Part shown: piece after piece, positions 17,641 through 25,667 of the stretch
Numbering within the stretch: the stretch's first letter is position 1
How the letters are laid out: every line of letters starts with the position of its first letter
Source: an uncultured Flavobacteriales bacterium
GTDB taxonomy: Bacteria > Bacteroidota > Bacteroidia > Flavobacteriales > Crocinitomicaceae
Assembly (NCBI GenBank): GCA_946480085.1
Contig: CAMLHZ010000001.1
Coordinates: forward strand, 806,001-870,000
Direction: 5' to 3'
Length of the DNA: 64,000 nucleotides
The notes under the pieces: generated by a model
Databases searched by the model: none
Told to the model about the DNA's origin: nothing
What the model saw: the letters and a program-made list of their open reading frames with translations, nothing else
Position numbers and translations under genes: made by a program

Positions 17641-18155
17641 GCTAATTTTTGTTTCAATACACTGCGGGCGTAGTTCAATTGAGATTTGGATGTACCTACA
17701 GAAATTTCTAATTCCTCAGCAATTTCGGCATGACTCCATCCTTCAAGTGCATATAACTTCAATACCAAACCTGCTTTTTGTGGAAGTCTGTTGATCTCCT
17801 CCAAAATTGCACCAAATGGCAAACGTGTTTCTGTTTCTTCCTCTTCAGGAACATCAGCATAAGTAGCTTCAGAAAGTTGAGTAAATGTTTTGCGCTTGCG
17901 GATAGCTTGTAAACAAGAATTCACCGTAACCCTTCGAAGCCAACCTTCGAAGGATCCAGTGAAATTGTATGATCCGATATTTTTAAATATGTGCATGAAG
18001 GCATCGTGAAGCATATCCTCAGCATCTTCTGAGTCTGTTCCATAAAGTCTGCATACTTTAAATAGATCCTTTGAGAATGCTCTATAGAGCTTTTCCTGGG
18101 CTGTGCGTTCCCAATTTACGCACCCTTCAATGATATGTTGATATTCATTTGTCAT
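17637..18155 (-). CDS. ECF-type RNA polymerase sigma factor
   Basis: This 172-residue sigma-70 family factor of the extracytoplasmic-function class should direct transcription in response to an envelope signal. Region 2 contains DLFKVCRLYGTDSEDAEDMLHDAFMHIFKNIGSYN and FEGWLRRVTVNSCLQAIRKRK. Region 4 contains LPQKAGLVLKLYALEGWSHAEIAEELEISVGTSKSQLNYAR, a clear helix-turn-helix. It overlaps the lipoprotein gene upstream and the repeat/barrel gene downstream by four bases each (ATGA), so all three are translationally coupled. Confidence 0.95.
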   Translation of the reverse strand: MTNEYQHIIEGCVNWERTAQEKLYRAFSKDLFKVCRLYGTDSEDAEDMLHDAFMHIFKNIGSYNFTGSFEGWLRRVTVNSCLQAIRKRKTFTQLSEATYADVPEEEETETRLPFGAILEEINRLPQKAGLVLKLYALEGWSHAEIAEELEISVGTSKSQLNYARSVLKQKLA

Positions 18156-18793
18156 GGTGCCTTGAGATAAACAGCGTTCTTCAGCGAGTTATTGATTTTC
18201 GCGAAGAGGCCTTGGTTCTGGTTTACGTTAAACACATAAGTTGGTCCTGTAGCCTCGTTTGCAATTTGAGCTAAGGTCCAATTGTTCGCAGAAATATTTT
18301 CAAAGAGCTTGGCAACGTCAATTCCCAATTCCATTTGATAGTTCTTCTTTTTCTTCAATTCGAAGATTTTGTCAGCAAGAAAATCCATGCTTACTTCATC
18401 TGTCCATTCTATGCGAACAGCAACATCTTCAGTTCCGTTAAAATGCGTTCCAGTTAAAACCAATCCAGGTGATTTTTTTGGAATGTTCATCGTAAGCTGG
18501 AATGTTTCGTATTCTCCAACAGGAACGTCAATTCCAAGACCAATTGATGAATTTCCAGTACAAGAAAATTGCACATCCGGAACGGGTTTGGTCATAATGA
18601 CATCATCTCCTTTAGTTCTAAAACCAGTAACCGTAAAGTCGGTCATGTAGAACTTAATATTGTTGATCTTATTGGTTTCAGAATTATTTACATACCCCCA
18701 GCTGAAAGCAATAAATGCGGGTTGTTTTAACCTGTATTTTTCACACGCTGTAAGTAGTAGAATTCCGAAAGCAAAGCACAGAATACGCTGCAT
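18152..18793 (-). CDS. Lipoprotein with MbnP-like features, first gene of the ECF operon
   Basis: A lipoprotein signal ends at Cys17 (LLLTAC). The mature part has a beta-rich fold with INNIKFYMTDFTVTGF followed by GIDVPVGEYETFQLTMNIP, an arrangement resembling MbnP-like domains; this match is tentative. It overlaps the sigma factor start by four bases. As the exported member of the operon it could sense a ligand or stress that the sigma factor responds to, or simply be a regulated output. Neither can be decided from sequence. Confidence 0.75.
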   Translation of the reverse strand: MQRILCFAFGILLLTACEKYRLKQPAFIAFSWGYVNNSETNKINNIKFYMTDFTVTGFRTKGDDVIMTKPVPDVQFSCTGNSSIGLGIDVPVGEYETFQLTMNIPKKSPGLVLTGTHFNGTEDVAVRIEWTDEVSMDFLADKIFELKKKKNYQMELGIDVAKLFENISANNWTLAQIANEATGPTYVFNVNQNQGLFAKINNSLKNAVYLKAP

Positions 18794-18921
18794 TGTTAGT
18801 TATTTTAATTCGAAGATACAGTAATAGTGAGAAGGTTGGAATGAAAATGCACATTTTCCGGATTTTAACTGATTTTATTTAGAATAAATATGAACAAGGA
18901 GGTAATCTCAATGAATCAGGT

Positions 18922-18929
18922 TATCTTTG
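18922..18929 (+). promoter_or_regulatory. TAnnTTTG box directly before sufS
   Basis: TATCTTTG matches the Bacteroidota -7 consensus and ends four bases before the sufS ATG at 18934, which would imply a leaderless or nearly leaderless message. No convincing -33 TTG is seen at the expected distance. A stretch AAGGAGGT (18897-18904) before an out-of-frame ATG at 18911 is also present. Confidence 0.3.
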
Positions 18930-18933
18930 TGGT

Positions 18934-20169
18934 ATGGAACGACTCAATCGAAGAAAATTCAGCGTCAGAGATATCAGACAGGATTTTCCAGCGCTTCGAC
19001 AACAGGTTTACGGCAAAAATCTGATTTACTTTGACAACGGTGCAACGTCACAAAAACCGCAGTATGTACTGAATGCAATTAATCAGTACTACAGTATGGA
19101 TAACGCCAATATTCACCGCGGAGTTCACCACCTTAGTCAAAAGGCAACAAACGAGTATGAAGAATCCAGGGTATTCATTCAGAATTACCTGAACGCTGAA
19201 AAAAGAGAAGAGATCATTTTTACCAGTGGAACAACAGCCGGAATAAACTTAGTTGCGAATTCTTACTGTCAATTGTTGAGTAAAGGTGATGAATTGGTGA
19301 TTTCACAAATGGAACATCATTCCAATATTGTTCCATGGCAAATGGCTTGTGAGCGTTTTGGTTTGGTATTGAAAGTAATTCCGATAAACAAGCGTGGAGA
19401 ACTTGACTTGGAAGCTTTTGAAGGATTATTAAATTCTAAGACCAAGCTGATTTCTGTTACCCAGATTTCGAATACGCTTGGAACAATCAATCCGATTAAA
19501 GAAATCATTGAAAAAGCACATGCTGTAGGAGCTGTTGTTTTGGTGGATGGTGCTCAAAGTGTTCAACATACTTCTATTGATGTTCGTGATTTGGATTGCG
19601 ACTTTTTTGTGTTCTCAGGACACAAGGTGTTCGGTCCTACAGGTTGTGGAATTCTTTACGGAAAAGAGCATTTACTTGATATGATGCCTCCATACCAAGG
19701 TGGTGGAGATATGATTGCGAAAGTGACTTTTGATAAAACAACATATAATGAACTTCCATTCAAGTTTGAAGCGGGGACACCACACATTGCTGGCGGAATT
19801 TGTATGGGACATGCGCTAAATTATTTTCAGCAGTTTGCTGTTGAGGAAGTTGAGCAATATGAACGCGATTTGGCCGATTACGCCCAAGATTTGCTTTCCA
19901 CTTTTGAAGGTGTAAGAATTATTGGAACGGCAAAAAATAAAACCAGTGTTGTCTCTTTTCATGTACATGGAATTCATCCGTTTGATATTGGGACATTATT
20001 GGATAAACAAGGAATTGCGGTTAGAACCGGACACCATTGTACGCAACCATTAATGGATATTTTTGGTATTCCTGGAACGGTTCGTGCCTCTTTTGCTTTC
20101 TACAATACAAAAGAAGAAATTGACACCTTCATTGCTGCGGTAGAAAAAAGTATTTCAATGTTAAAATAG
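18934..20169 (+). CDS. sufS: SufS cysteine desulfurase
   Basis: This PLP enzyme mobilises sulfur from cysteine for iron-sulfur cluster assembly, passing persulfide to SufE. The PLP Lys is K231 in FVFSGHKVFGPTG and the persulfide Cys is C369 in RTGHHCTQPLM. The N-terminus DFPALRQQVYGKNLIYFDNGATSQKP and the HRGVHHLSQKATNEYE segment are typical of SufS/CsdA (group II). Full length at 411 residues. sufE follows after three bases. sufB, sufC and sufD are not here but at 50.4-54.0 kb on the opposite strand. Confidence 0.96.
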   Translation: MERLNRRKFSVRDIRQDFPALRQQVYGKNLIYFDNGATSQKPQYVLNAINQYYSMDNANIHRGVHHLSQKATNEYEESRVFIQNYLNAEKREEIIFTSGTTAGINLVANSYCQLLSKGDELVISQMEHHSNIVPWQMACERFGLVLKVIPINKRGELDLEAFEGLLNSKTKLISVTQISNTLGTINPIKEIIEKAHAVGAVVLVDGAQSVQHTSIDVRDLDCDFFVFSGHKVFGPTGCGILYGKEHLLDMMPPYQGGGDMIAKVTFDKTTYNELPFKFEAGTPHIAGGICMGHALNYFQQFAVEEVEQYERDLADYAQDLLSTFEGVRIIGTAKNKTSVVSFHVHGIHPFDIGTLLDKQGIAVRTGHHCTQPLMDIFGIPGTVRASFAFYNTKEEIDTFIAAVEKSISMLK

Positions 20170-20172
20170 ATC

Positions 20173-20583
20173 ATGACAATCCAGGAAAAACAGCAGGAAA
20201 TTATAGACGACTTCGAAGTTTACGATGATTGGATGGGGAAGTACGAGTACATTATTGAACTTGGAAAAGAAACACCACTTATTGAAGAAGCGAAGAAAAC
20301 GGAAGACCGTTTGATTGAAGGATGTCAGAGCAGAGTTTGGCTTGATGCTGAAGTGAAAGACGGAAAAATGCACTTAACGGCAGATTCTGATGCAATCATT
20401 ACCAAAGGAATTGTGGGATTACTGATTCGCGTTTTGGATAATGAAACACCTGCTGATGTGGCAAAAACAGATTTATTTTTCATTCGTGAAATAGGTCTGC
20501 AGGAACACCTTTCTCCAACACGTGCAAACGGTTTGGCGAGTATGGTGAAAAAAATAAAATTATTGGCTATTGCAAACGCATAG
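20173..20583 (+). CDS. sufE: SufE sulfur acceptor
   Basis: SufE accepts the persulfide from SufS and stimulates desulfurase activity. The acceptor Cys is C51 in RLIEGCQSRVWL, the family signature. The typical start (QEIIDDFEVYDDWMGKYEYIIELG) and C-terminal LSPTRANGLASMVKKIK are present. Length (136) is standard. It lies between sufS and the MIP18-family gene, and is transcribed with them. Confidence 0.95.
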   Translation: MTIQEKQQEIIDDFEVYDDWMGKYEYIIELGKETPLIEEAKKTEDRLIEGCQSRVWLDAEVKDGKMHLTADSDAIITKGIVGLLIRVLDNETPADVAKTDLFFIREIGLQEHLSPTRANGLASMVKKIKLLAIANA

Positions 20584-20598
20584 CGCTAGCTTAGATAT

Positions 20599-20904
20599 AT
20601 GGCAACAATTGAAGATAAAGTAGTTGAGGTCCTCAAGACCATTTTTGACCCGGAAATTCCAGTGGACATTTATGAATTAGGACTGATTTACGAAGTGCGA
20701 ATTTCGAAGGAGATGCACGTGGAAATTGATATGACCTTGACTTCACCGAATTGTCCGGTAGCTGAATCCTTACCAAAAGACGTAAAGGAAAAGGTGGAGA
20801 CAATTGAAGAAGTGAAAGAAGCTACTGTTCATATTGTTTTTGATCCGCCATGGGACAAGGACATGATGAGCGAGGAAGCGAAACTGGAACTAGGATTTTT
20901 ATAA
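20599..20904 (+). CDS. sufT: SufT-like MIP18-family (DUF59) Fe-S assembly protein
   Basis: This 101-residue DUF59/MIP18 protein probably helps mature or transfer Fe-S clusters. Seen: VLKTIFDPEIPVDIYELGLIYEV and the Cys-containing loop TLTSPNCPVAESLPKDVKEKV, then IVFDPPWDKDMMSEEAKLELGFL. In Bacteroidota this gene normally closes the suf operon after sufE, as it does here, 15 bases downstream of sufE. Confidence 0.9.
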   Translation: MATIEDKVVEVLKTIFDPEIPVDIYELGLIYEVRISKEMHVEIDMTLTSPNCPVAESLPKDVKEKVETIEEVKEATVHIVFDPPWDKDMMSEEAKLELGFL

Positions 20905-20912
20905 TATAGATT

Positions 20913-20940
20913 GCGGCACTTCGACTTCGCTCAGTGACCG
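20913..20940. repeat. Dispersed GAGCGAAGTCGAAGTG-type repeat
   Basis: Read on the minus strand this contains GGTCACTGAGCGAAGTCGAA. It shares the GAGCG-AGTCGA core with the cluster at 2203-2286 and with a unit near 50350-50370. It sits in the gap between sufT and fabF. Confidence 0.7.
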
Positions 20941-20996
20941 TGAAGAAACATGGCAACCGAGCTGAATGAAAGTGTTCAGTCTGAAATCAAAGTAAT

Positions 20997-22238
20997 ATGA
21001 CAAAACGAGTAGTAATTACCGGAATGGGGGCGTTGACTCCACTTGGTAACAATGTTGCTGATTTTTGGCAAGGAATAGTAGACGGTAAAAGTGGTGCTGC
21101 ACCAATTACAAAATTTGATACAAGTAAGTTCAAAACCACCTTTGCATGTGAGCTGAAAGGCTTCGACGCAAAAGAACATTTCGATGTAAAAGAACTTCGT
21201 AAATACGATAATTTTAGTCAATACGCATTATTTGCAGTGCGCGAAGCAGTTGCGAATGCCGGAATTGATTTTGAAACACTGAACAGAGATAGAATCGGAG
21301 TGATTTGGGGTTCTGGAAACGGTGGAATTCAAACCTTCCAGGACCAAATGATGGAATACTGTTCAGGCGACGGAACACCACGTTTTACACCTTATTTTAT
21401 TCCACGCATTTTGGTGGATATTGCTGCAGGAATCATTTCTATGGAATACGGTTTACGTGGCGTGAATTTCTGTCCGGTTTCTGCTTGTGCGACATCCAAC
21501 ACAGCATTGATTGAGGCGTTCAACTACATCCGTTGGGGAAAAGCCAATATGATTATTTCCGGTGGATCTGAAGCGGCAATCAATCAATCTGCGATTGGCG
21601 GATTCTCTTCTGCTCAGGCGCTTTCAAAGCGTAACGATGATTACGCAGCGGCATCTCGCCCGTTTGATACAACGCGTGATGGATTTGTAATGGGAGAAGG
21701 AGCCGGAGCGTTGATTTTGGAAGAATACGAACACGCAATTGCTCGTGGAGCAACCATTTTAGCCGAAGTTGTTGGTGGAGGAATGGCTGCAGATGCTTAC
21801 CATTTAACAGGTACACATCCTGAAGGTGACGGAGCTGTTCTGGGAATGGAAGAAGCAATGCGTGAAGCAGGAATTACTCCGGATCAGGTGGATTATATCA
21901 ACATGCACGCAACATCAACTCCACAAGGAGATGTGAGCGAATTGATTGCAGCAAAACGTGTGTTCGGTGAGCGTAAAAGCTTAGCTGTTTCAGGAACGAA
22001 ATCAATGACTGGACACTTACTTGGAGCTGCCGGAGCAATCGAAGCGATTGCTTGTGTAAACGCGCTTCGTTTCGGAATTGTTCCACCAACAATCAATACA
22101 ACTGAAATTGAACCTGAGTTCGCAGGTTTATTCGACTTCCCGTTAGGAAAAGGAAAACAAAAGGAAATGACGTACGCCATGAGCAATACCTTCGGTTTCG
22201 GGGGACATATTGCGAGCGTAGTGTTTAAGAAATATTAA
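20997..22238 (+). CDS. fabF: 3-oxoacyl-ACP synthase II (FabF)
   Basis: This beta-ketoacyl-ACP synthase elongates acyl chains in fatty acid synthesis. The catalytic triad is visible: Cys164 in VSACATSN, His in YINMHATSTPQGD and His in KSMTGHLLGAAGAIEA. The C-terminal AMSNTFGFGGHIASVVFKKY motif is canonical. At 413 residues it is full length. It is 92 bases from sufT with a repeat between, so it may or may not share its transcript. A hairpin repeat follows the stop. Confidence 0.96.
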   Translation: MTKRVVITGMGALTPLGNNVADFWQGIVDGKSGAAPITKFDTSKFKTTFACELKGFDAKEHFDVKELRKYDNFSQYALFAVREAVANAGIDFETLNRDRIGVIWGSGNGGIQTFQDQMMEYCSGDGTPRFTPYFIPRILVDIAAGIISMEYGLRGVNFCPVSACATSNTALIEAFNYIRWGKANMIISGGSEAAINQSAIGGFSSAQALSKRNDDYAAASRPFDTTRDGFVMGEGAGALILEEYEHAIARGATILAEVVGGGMAADAYHLTGTHPEGDGAVLGMEEAMREAGITPDQVDYINMHATSTPQGDVSELIAAKRVFGERKSLAVSGTKSMTGHLLGAAGAIEAIACVNALRFGIVPPTINTTEIEPEFAGLFDFPLGKGKQKEMTYAMSNTFGFGGHIASVVFKKY

Positions 22239-22242
22239 ATCT

Positions 22243-22272
22243 TTGGGCGTCCCGCACCTGCGGGATGCCCAA
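22243..22272. repeat. Hairpin repeat after fabF
   Basis: TTGGGC-G-TCCCGCA pairs with TGCGGGA-T-GCCCAA around a 2-base loop, with one mismatched pair. No T-run follows, so it is a palindromic repeat that may still end transcription. Confidence 0.6.
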
Positions 22273-22307
22273 CCTCATGCCATCGATAGGTTTGAACCAA
22301 TCAGCCA

Positions 22308-22315
22308 TATATTTG
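22308..22315 (+). promoter_or_regulatory. TAnnTTTG promoter box for the WG-repeat gene array
   Basis: TATATTTG matches the -7 consensus and lies 31 bases upstream of the ATG at 22347. A TTTG at 22291-22294 is closer than the usual spacing. This is the only good candidate before the four tandem paralogs. Confidence 0.35.
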
Positions 22316-22346
22316 TAACTTCCTACCGGAACTCATTTATATCTCC

Positions 22347-25300
22347 ATGGTTCAACGCTACTTAAGAGTAATTCTTCTTTTCGGGATAATACTTGTTTCA
22401 GACTTTGCTTCGGGGCAGTTGAAACCATTTGAAGATTATTCGACGTGTAAAACGGGTCTTCTTCGGCGTGTTGGTGACACATTGTTTCCTGCCAAATTTG
22501 AGAATTTGTTGTCTATCCGGGCTTCCAATTTGTCATTCGATAATCCCAGCAAAGAACCCAATTGGATTCTTTCAGAAGACGGGAAGTTTGGCTGCTTGTC
22601 GTTTACCGGTAAGTGGTTAATAGAATGTAAATATGAATCACTAAGATTCAATACTTCATTGAATGTTTTTGTAGCAAAATTGAACGGTAAATTCGGAGTG
22701 GTATCCATGGATAACAAAGTAATAGTACCCTTTGAATTCAAAGAAATTCCGGATAAAAAAGTCGACTTCGAATCATACAAAACCATTTTGGTAAAGAAGG
22801 AAGGTTATGATGGATTGTATAGTTTATCCGGCATCGAACTGGTTCCACCAATATATGATCAAATTTCATTTCTAAAGTATAAAGAGAAAGATTATTACCG
22901 ATACAATGAAAACGTAGATGGAAAATTTCTTCGAGTTGAATTGAATGGTAAAGTAGGAATTCGATCAGTTTCCGGTGCAGAACTTTCGACTGTTACTTAC
23001 AGCAAAATTGATTTCTTTGAAGTTTCTCCAGCGCAAACTGATGTTCACTATTTTCTGGCAAAAAATGAGAATGGGGAGCAGACGGTAATGAATGCAGATG
23101 GAAAAATGTTGTTTCCGTTTGTTAAGGCAGAACTGACGCCTGTTTATGAAGAAATCCACGGAAATAGGAATCCGCTTAAGTATGTTCAGGCAGAAGAGAA
23201 TAAGACGAGCAGGTACTTGATTTCGTTGTCAACCGGAAAACGATCTGAAACATTTAGAGGAGCCAAATTGATTCAGAATTGTGTTATAATCTATCAGGAA
23301 AAGAACGTTAAGGTATTAGATGCTGATTTAAAGGAATTGTATGCAGATTCTTCCAAATACCTGTTGTACCGATTCGAAAGCGATTTTATCAACTATGATC
23401 CCAAAAGTTCTTCAAAAGCTCATTCGATGATGCTCCTGGCGAGTTATGATTCGATTCATCCCGAAGATGTCAAGGATTGTATGAGTACAATGTATCACAG
23501 GGAACGAAGAAAGGACTATTGCTCTGATTGTTCCTGTGTTGCGCATTCAGCAATGCTCGATCTGAACACAGGGAAAAGAACGGACTTCAATTATTCTGAA
23601 ATTCGGGTGATGGAGTACGAAGATGAATATTTCTATTGGGCTTTCTATGACCGTGATGGCGATGTTGGAAGTGCTCGAAAAGTCGATATCTACAATGCGA
23701 AAGGGAAAAAGAAAAAGCAGCTTATAGTTTATGGAAAGGTGGATTATTGCAGGGAAAATGCAAATCCGTTAATCTACGCTAATAATAACAGTCAATATCT
23801 TCTTTACGATATTTCCGGAAACCTGATGACTGACACAGTGTTCGATTTCTATCCTGAAACTTTACTGTATCAGAATGAAAAAAAGGCAGTGATTGCGCAG
23901 AGAGAAGAGAAGGATAATGTTGAATCTGTAAGATTTTACGACCTCAATAAAAAACCGTTGTTAGAGGGAAGAGCTTATCAAGATTACGAGCGTGAATATA
24001 GAGACAACAAACTTCGTGGATTCAATTTGAAGTTAAATTACCTGCAAAACACCATACTGTCAGATCAATTTGAGGTGATGTTGGATTCTTGTTCCGTCTT
24101 GCAACATATCGTGAATTATGAAATTAAAGTGTCTGGATACGATAAATGTTATTTGACAACTAAGGGAGAATATGCATATATCGTTCAAAACTGGAAAGTA
24201 CACGTTTTGGATTCAACATTCTTTAAGTATGGAGGTGAAATGATCTCCCTTCCGTATCCTGGTGGCAATCTTACAATTGATCGTTTCGGAAAAATAATAC
24301 CGAAGGTGATTGAGGTAAGAAAAGTAGAAGATATGCCAGTTGGAGCCATTTATTTCAATTTTGCTGGCGATACACTAATTGTAAAAGATTCTTATCACAA
24401 AGAACTTCATCGTGTCCCTAATTATCGTCAATATCACGATGGTGGTCCCTGGTTAAACACCGGTATTTATATCAAGTTGAAAAACAAACAGATCGGATAT
24501 TTAAGCAGAAACACGGGAGAATGGATAGTGGAACCAAAGAATTACAAGTATTTATCTCCGTTTCAAACCGGCCGTGAAGATAAATTCTGGGTGATCGACC
24601 CGGCCATAGATTCGGTGCGTTACACCGTAGTGGATTCAAAAGGGGATAGACTAACGGAATACCTGTTTGATGAACCCGCTGTATTTGCTAAAAATCAATT
24701 CATTACCAGTTTTAAGTTTAATAAATTGATAGGTATTATCGATTCAAATTTTCATATCTGCACTGAAGCGGCATTTGATAATTACTTCCATTCGGAGCAT
24801 GGTTATGGAGAAGCGTTTTTATTCAAGGATACTATCGCTTTCATGGTCGATCAGACTACAGGAAAGTACTTTCCATTTTCAGGTCAATTCCTAAATAAGC
24901 ATTATTCTCATGGTCATATTCTATTTCGAAATGATTCGATCCAAATTCTTAAAAGTAACGGTACTCCAGCCACAAAGTTTATCACTGTTAAATATGCTAT
25001 TGATAAACTGGATTTAGTAAAAATGTTGATGGGGAACATTGATACCGAAGGACAAGAAATGCCTTATATCACCATAGATGATCAAATTGTTTATGAAAAG
25101 ACGAACGGGGTGCTAAGAAAATTGAATAACCGATTGCTCATGGAACATGCTCTTGCATTTGTTACTACCCTTGAAACACTTTCCAACAGCTACAATCACT
25201 GCAGTATTCGACCGCTATGGATTTCCCAAGGTTACTATTCTGAAGAACTGAAGGGCACGTGCTATGTTCATTCCAATAAACAAAGCGTTAAGCAATATTC

Positions 25301-25613
25301 TTCTTACCGAAACTACTTTATCGGAAAAGATAGCTTAGAGTTGTTGGAATTACCTGATCTATTTAAACCGAACTCAAACTACGAGTTGCTTCTGGATTCA
25401 CTTATCGAAAAGGAAATTCAGAGAAAACAGTTTTTTGGAACAGCTTGTCCTGATATGTCACTAGCAATTGCTGAATTCAAACGCAATTTTTTTGTCGATG
25501 GAACGAAGATTCATTTCCTCCACTATAATGGAATGCATGAGCTTGCTTTTGAGCTGAAGCAGTTTCAGCATTTATTACTTCATCCGGAGTATTTTTCATT
25601 GAACCCAAAATAG
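22347..25613 (+). CDS. Exported WG-repeat protein, paralog 1
   Basis: This large protein (1,088 residues) has a signal peptide ending near SGQ (about 24). The family motif LKPFEDYSTCKTGLLRRVGDTLFPAKFE follows directly, then many WG-type repeats such as GKFGCLSFTGKWLIECKYESL, GKFGVVSMDNKVIVPFEFKEI and QIGYLSRNTGEWIVEPKNYKYL. A central motif VMLDSCSV occurs near residue 580. The last about 150 residues form a distinct domain (YYSEELKGTCYVH, LPDLFKPNSNYELLLDSLIEKEI, QFFGTACPDM, AEFKRNFFVDG) that resembles DUF3298. Function is unknown. WG repeats are thought to form beta-rich interaction surfaces. No T9SS domain is seen, so it is probably periplasmic. It heads an array of four paralogs. Confidence 0.9.
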   Translation: MVQRYLRVILLFGIILVSDFASGQLKPFEDYSTCKTGLLRRVGDTLFPAKFENLLSIRASNLSFDNPSKEPNWILSEDGKFGCLSFTGKWLIECKYESLRFNTSLNVFVAKLNGKFGVVSMDNKVIVPFEFKEIPDKKVDFESYKTILVKKEGYDGLYSLSGIELVPPIYDQISFLKYKEKDYYRYNENVDGKFLRVELNGKVGIRSVSGAELSTVTYSKIDFFEVSPAQTDVHYFLAKNENGEQTVMNADGKMLFPFVKAELTPVYEEIHGNRNPLKYVQAEENKTSRYLISLSTGKRSETFRGAKLIQNCVIIYQEKNVKVLDADLKELYADSSKYLLYRFESDFINYDPKSSSKAHSMMLLASYDSIHPEDVKDCMSTMYHRERRKDYCSDCSCVAHSAMLDLNTGKRTDFNYSEIRVMEYEDEYFYWAFYDRDGDVGSARKVDIYNAKGKKKKQLIVYGKVDYCRENANPLIYANNNSQYLLYDISGNLMTDTVFDFYPETLLYQNEKKAVIAQREEKDNVESVRFYDLNKKPLLEGRAYQDYEREYRDNKLRGFNLKLNYLQNTILSDQFEVMLDSCSVLQHIVNYEIKVSGYDKCYLTTKGEYAYIVQNWKVHVLDSTFFKYGGEMISLPYPGGNLTIDRFGKIIPKVIEVRKVEDMPVGAIYFNFAGDTLIVKDSYHKELHRVPNYRQYHDGGPWLNTGIYIKLKNKQIGYLSRNTGEWIVEPKNYKYLSPFQTGREDKFWVIDPAIDSVRYTVVDSKGDRLTEYLFDEPAVFAKNQFITSFKFNKLIGIIDSNFHICTEAAFDNYFHSEHGYGEAFLFKDTIAFMVDQTTGKYFPFSGQFLNKHYSHGHILFRNDSIQILKSNGTPATKFITVKYAIDKLDLVKMLMGNIDTEGQEMPYITIDDQIVYEKTNGVLRKLNNRLLMEHALAFVTTLETLSNSYNHCSIRPLWISQGYYSEELKGTCYVHSNKQSVKQYSSYRNYFIGKDSLELLELPDLFKPNSNYELLLDSLIEKEIQRKQFFGTACPDMSLAIAEFKRNFFVDGTKIHFLHYNGMHELAFELKQFQHLLLHPEYFSLNPK

Positions 25614-25667
25614 GCGAAACTACCAGCATTTCTCTGTAACTTTAGGCAGTTTTTTGCTTATACCACC

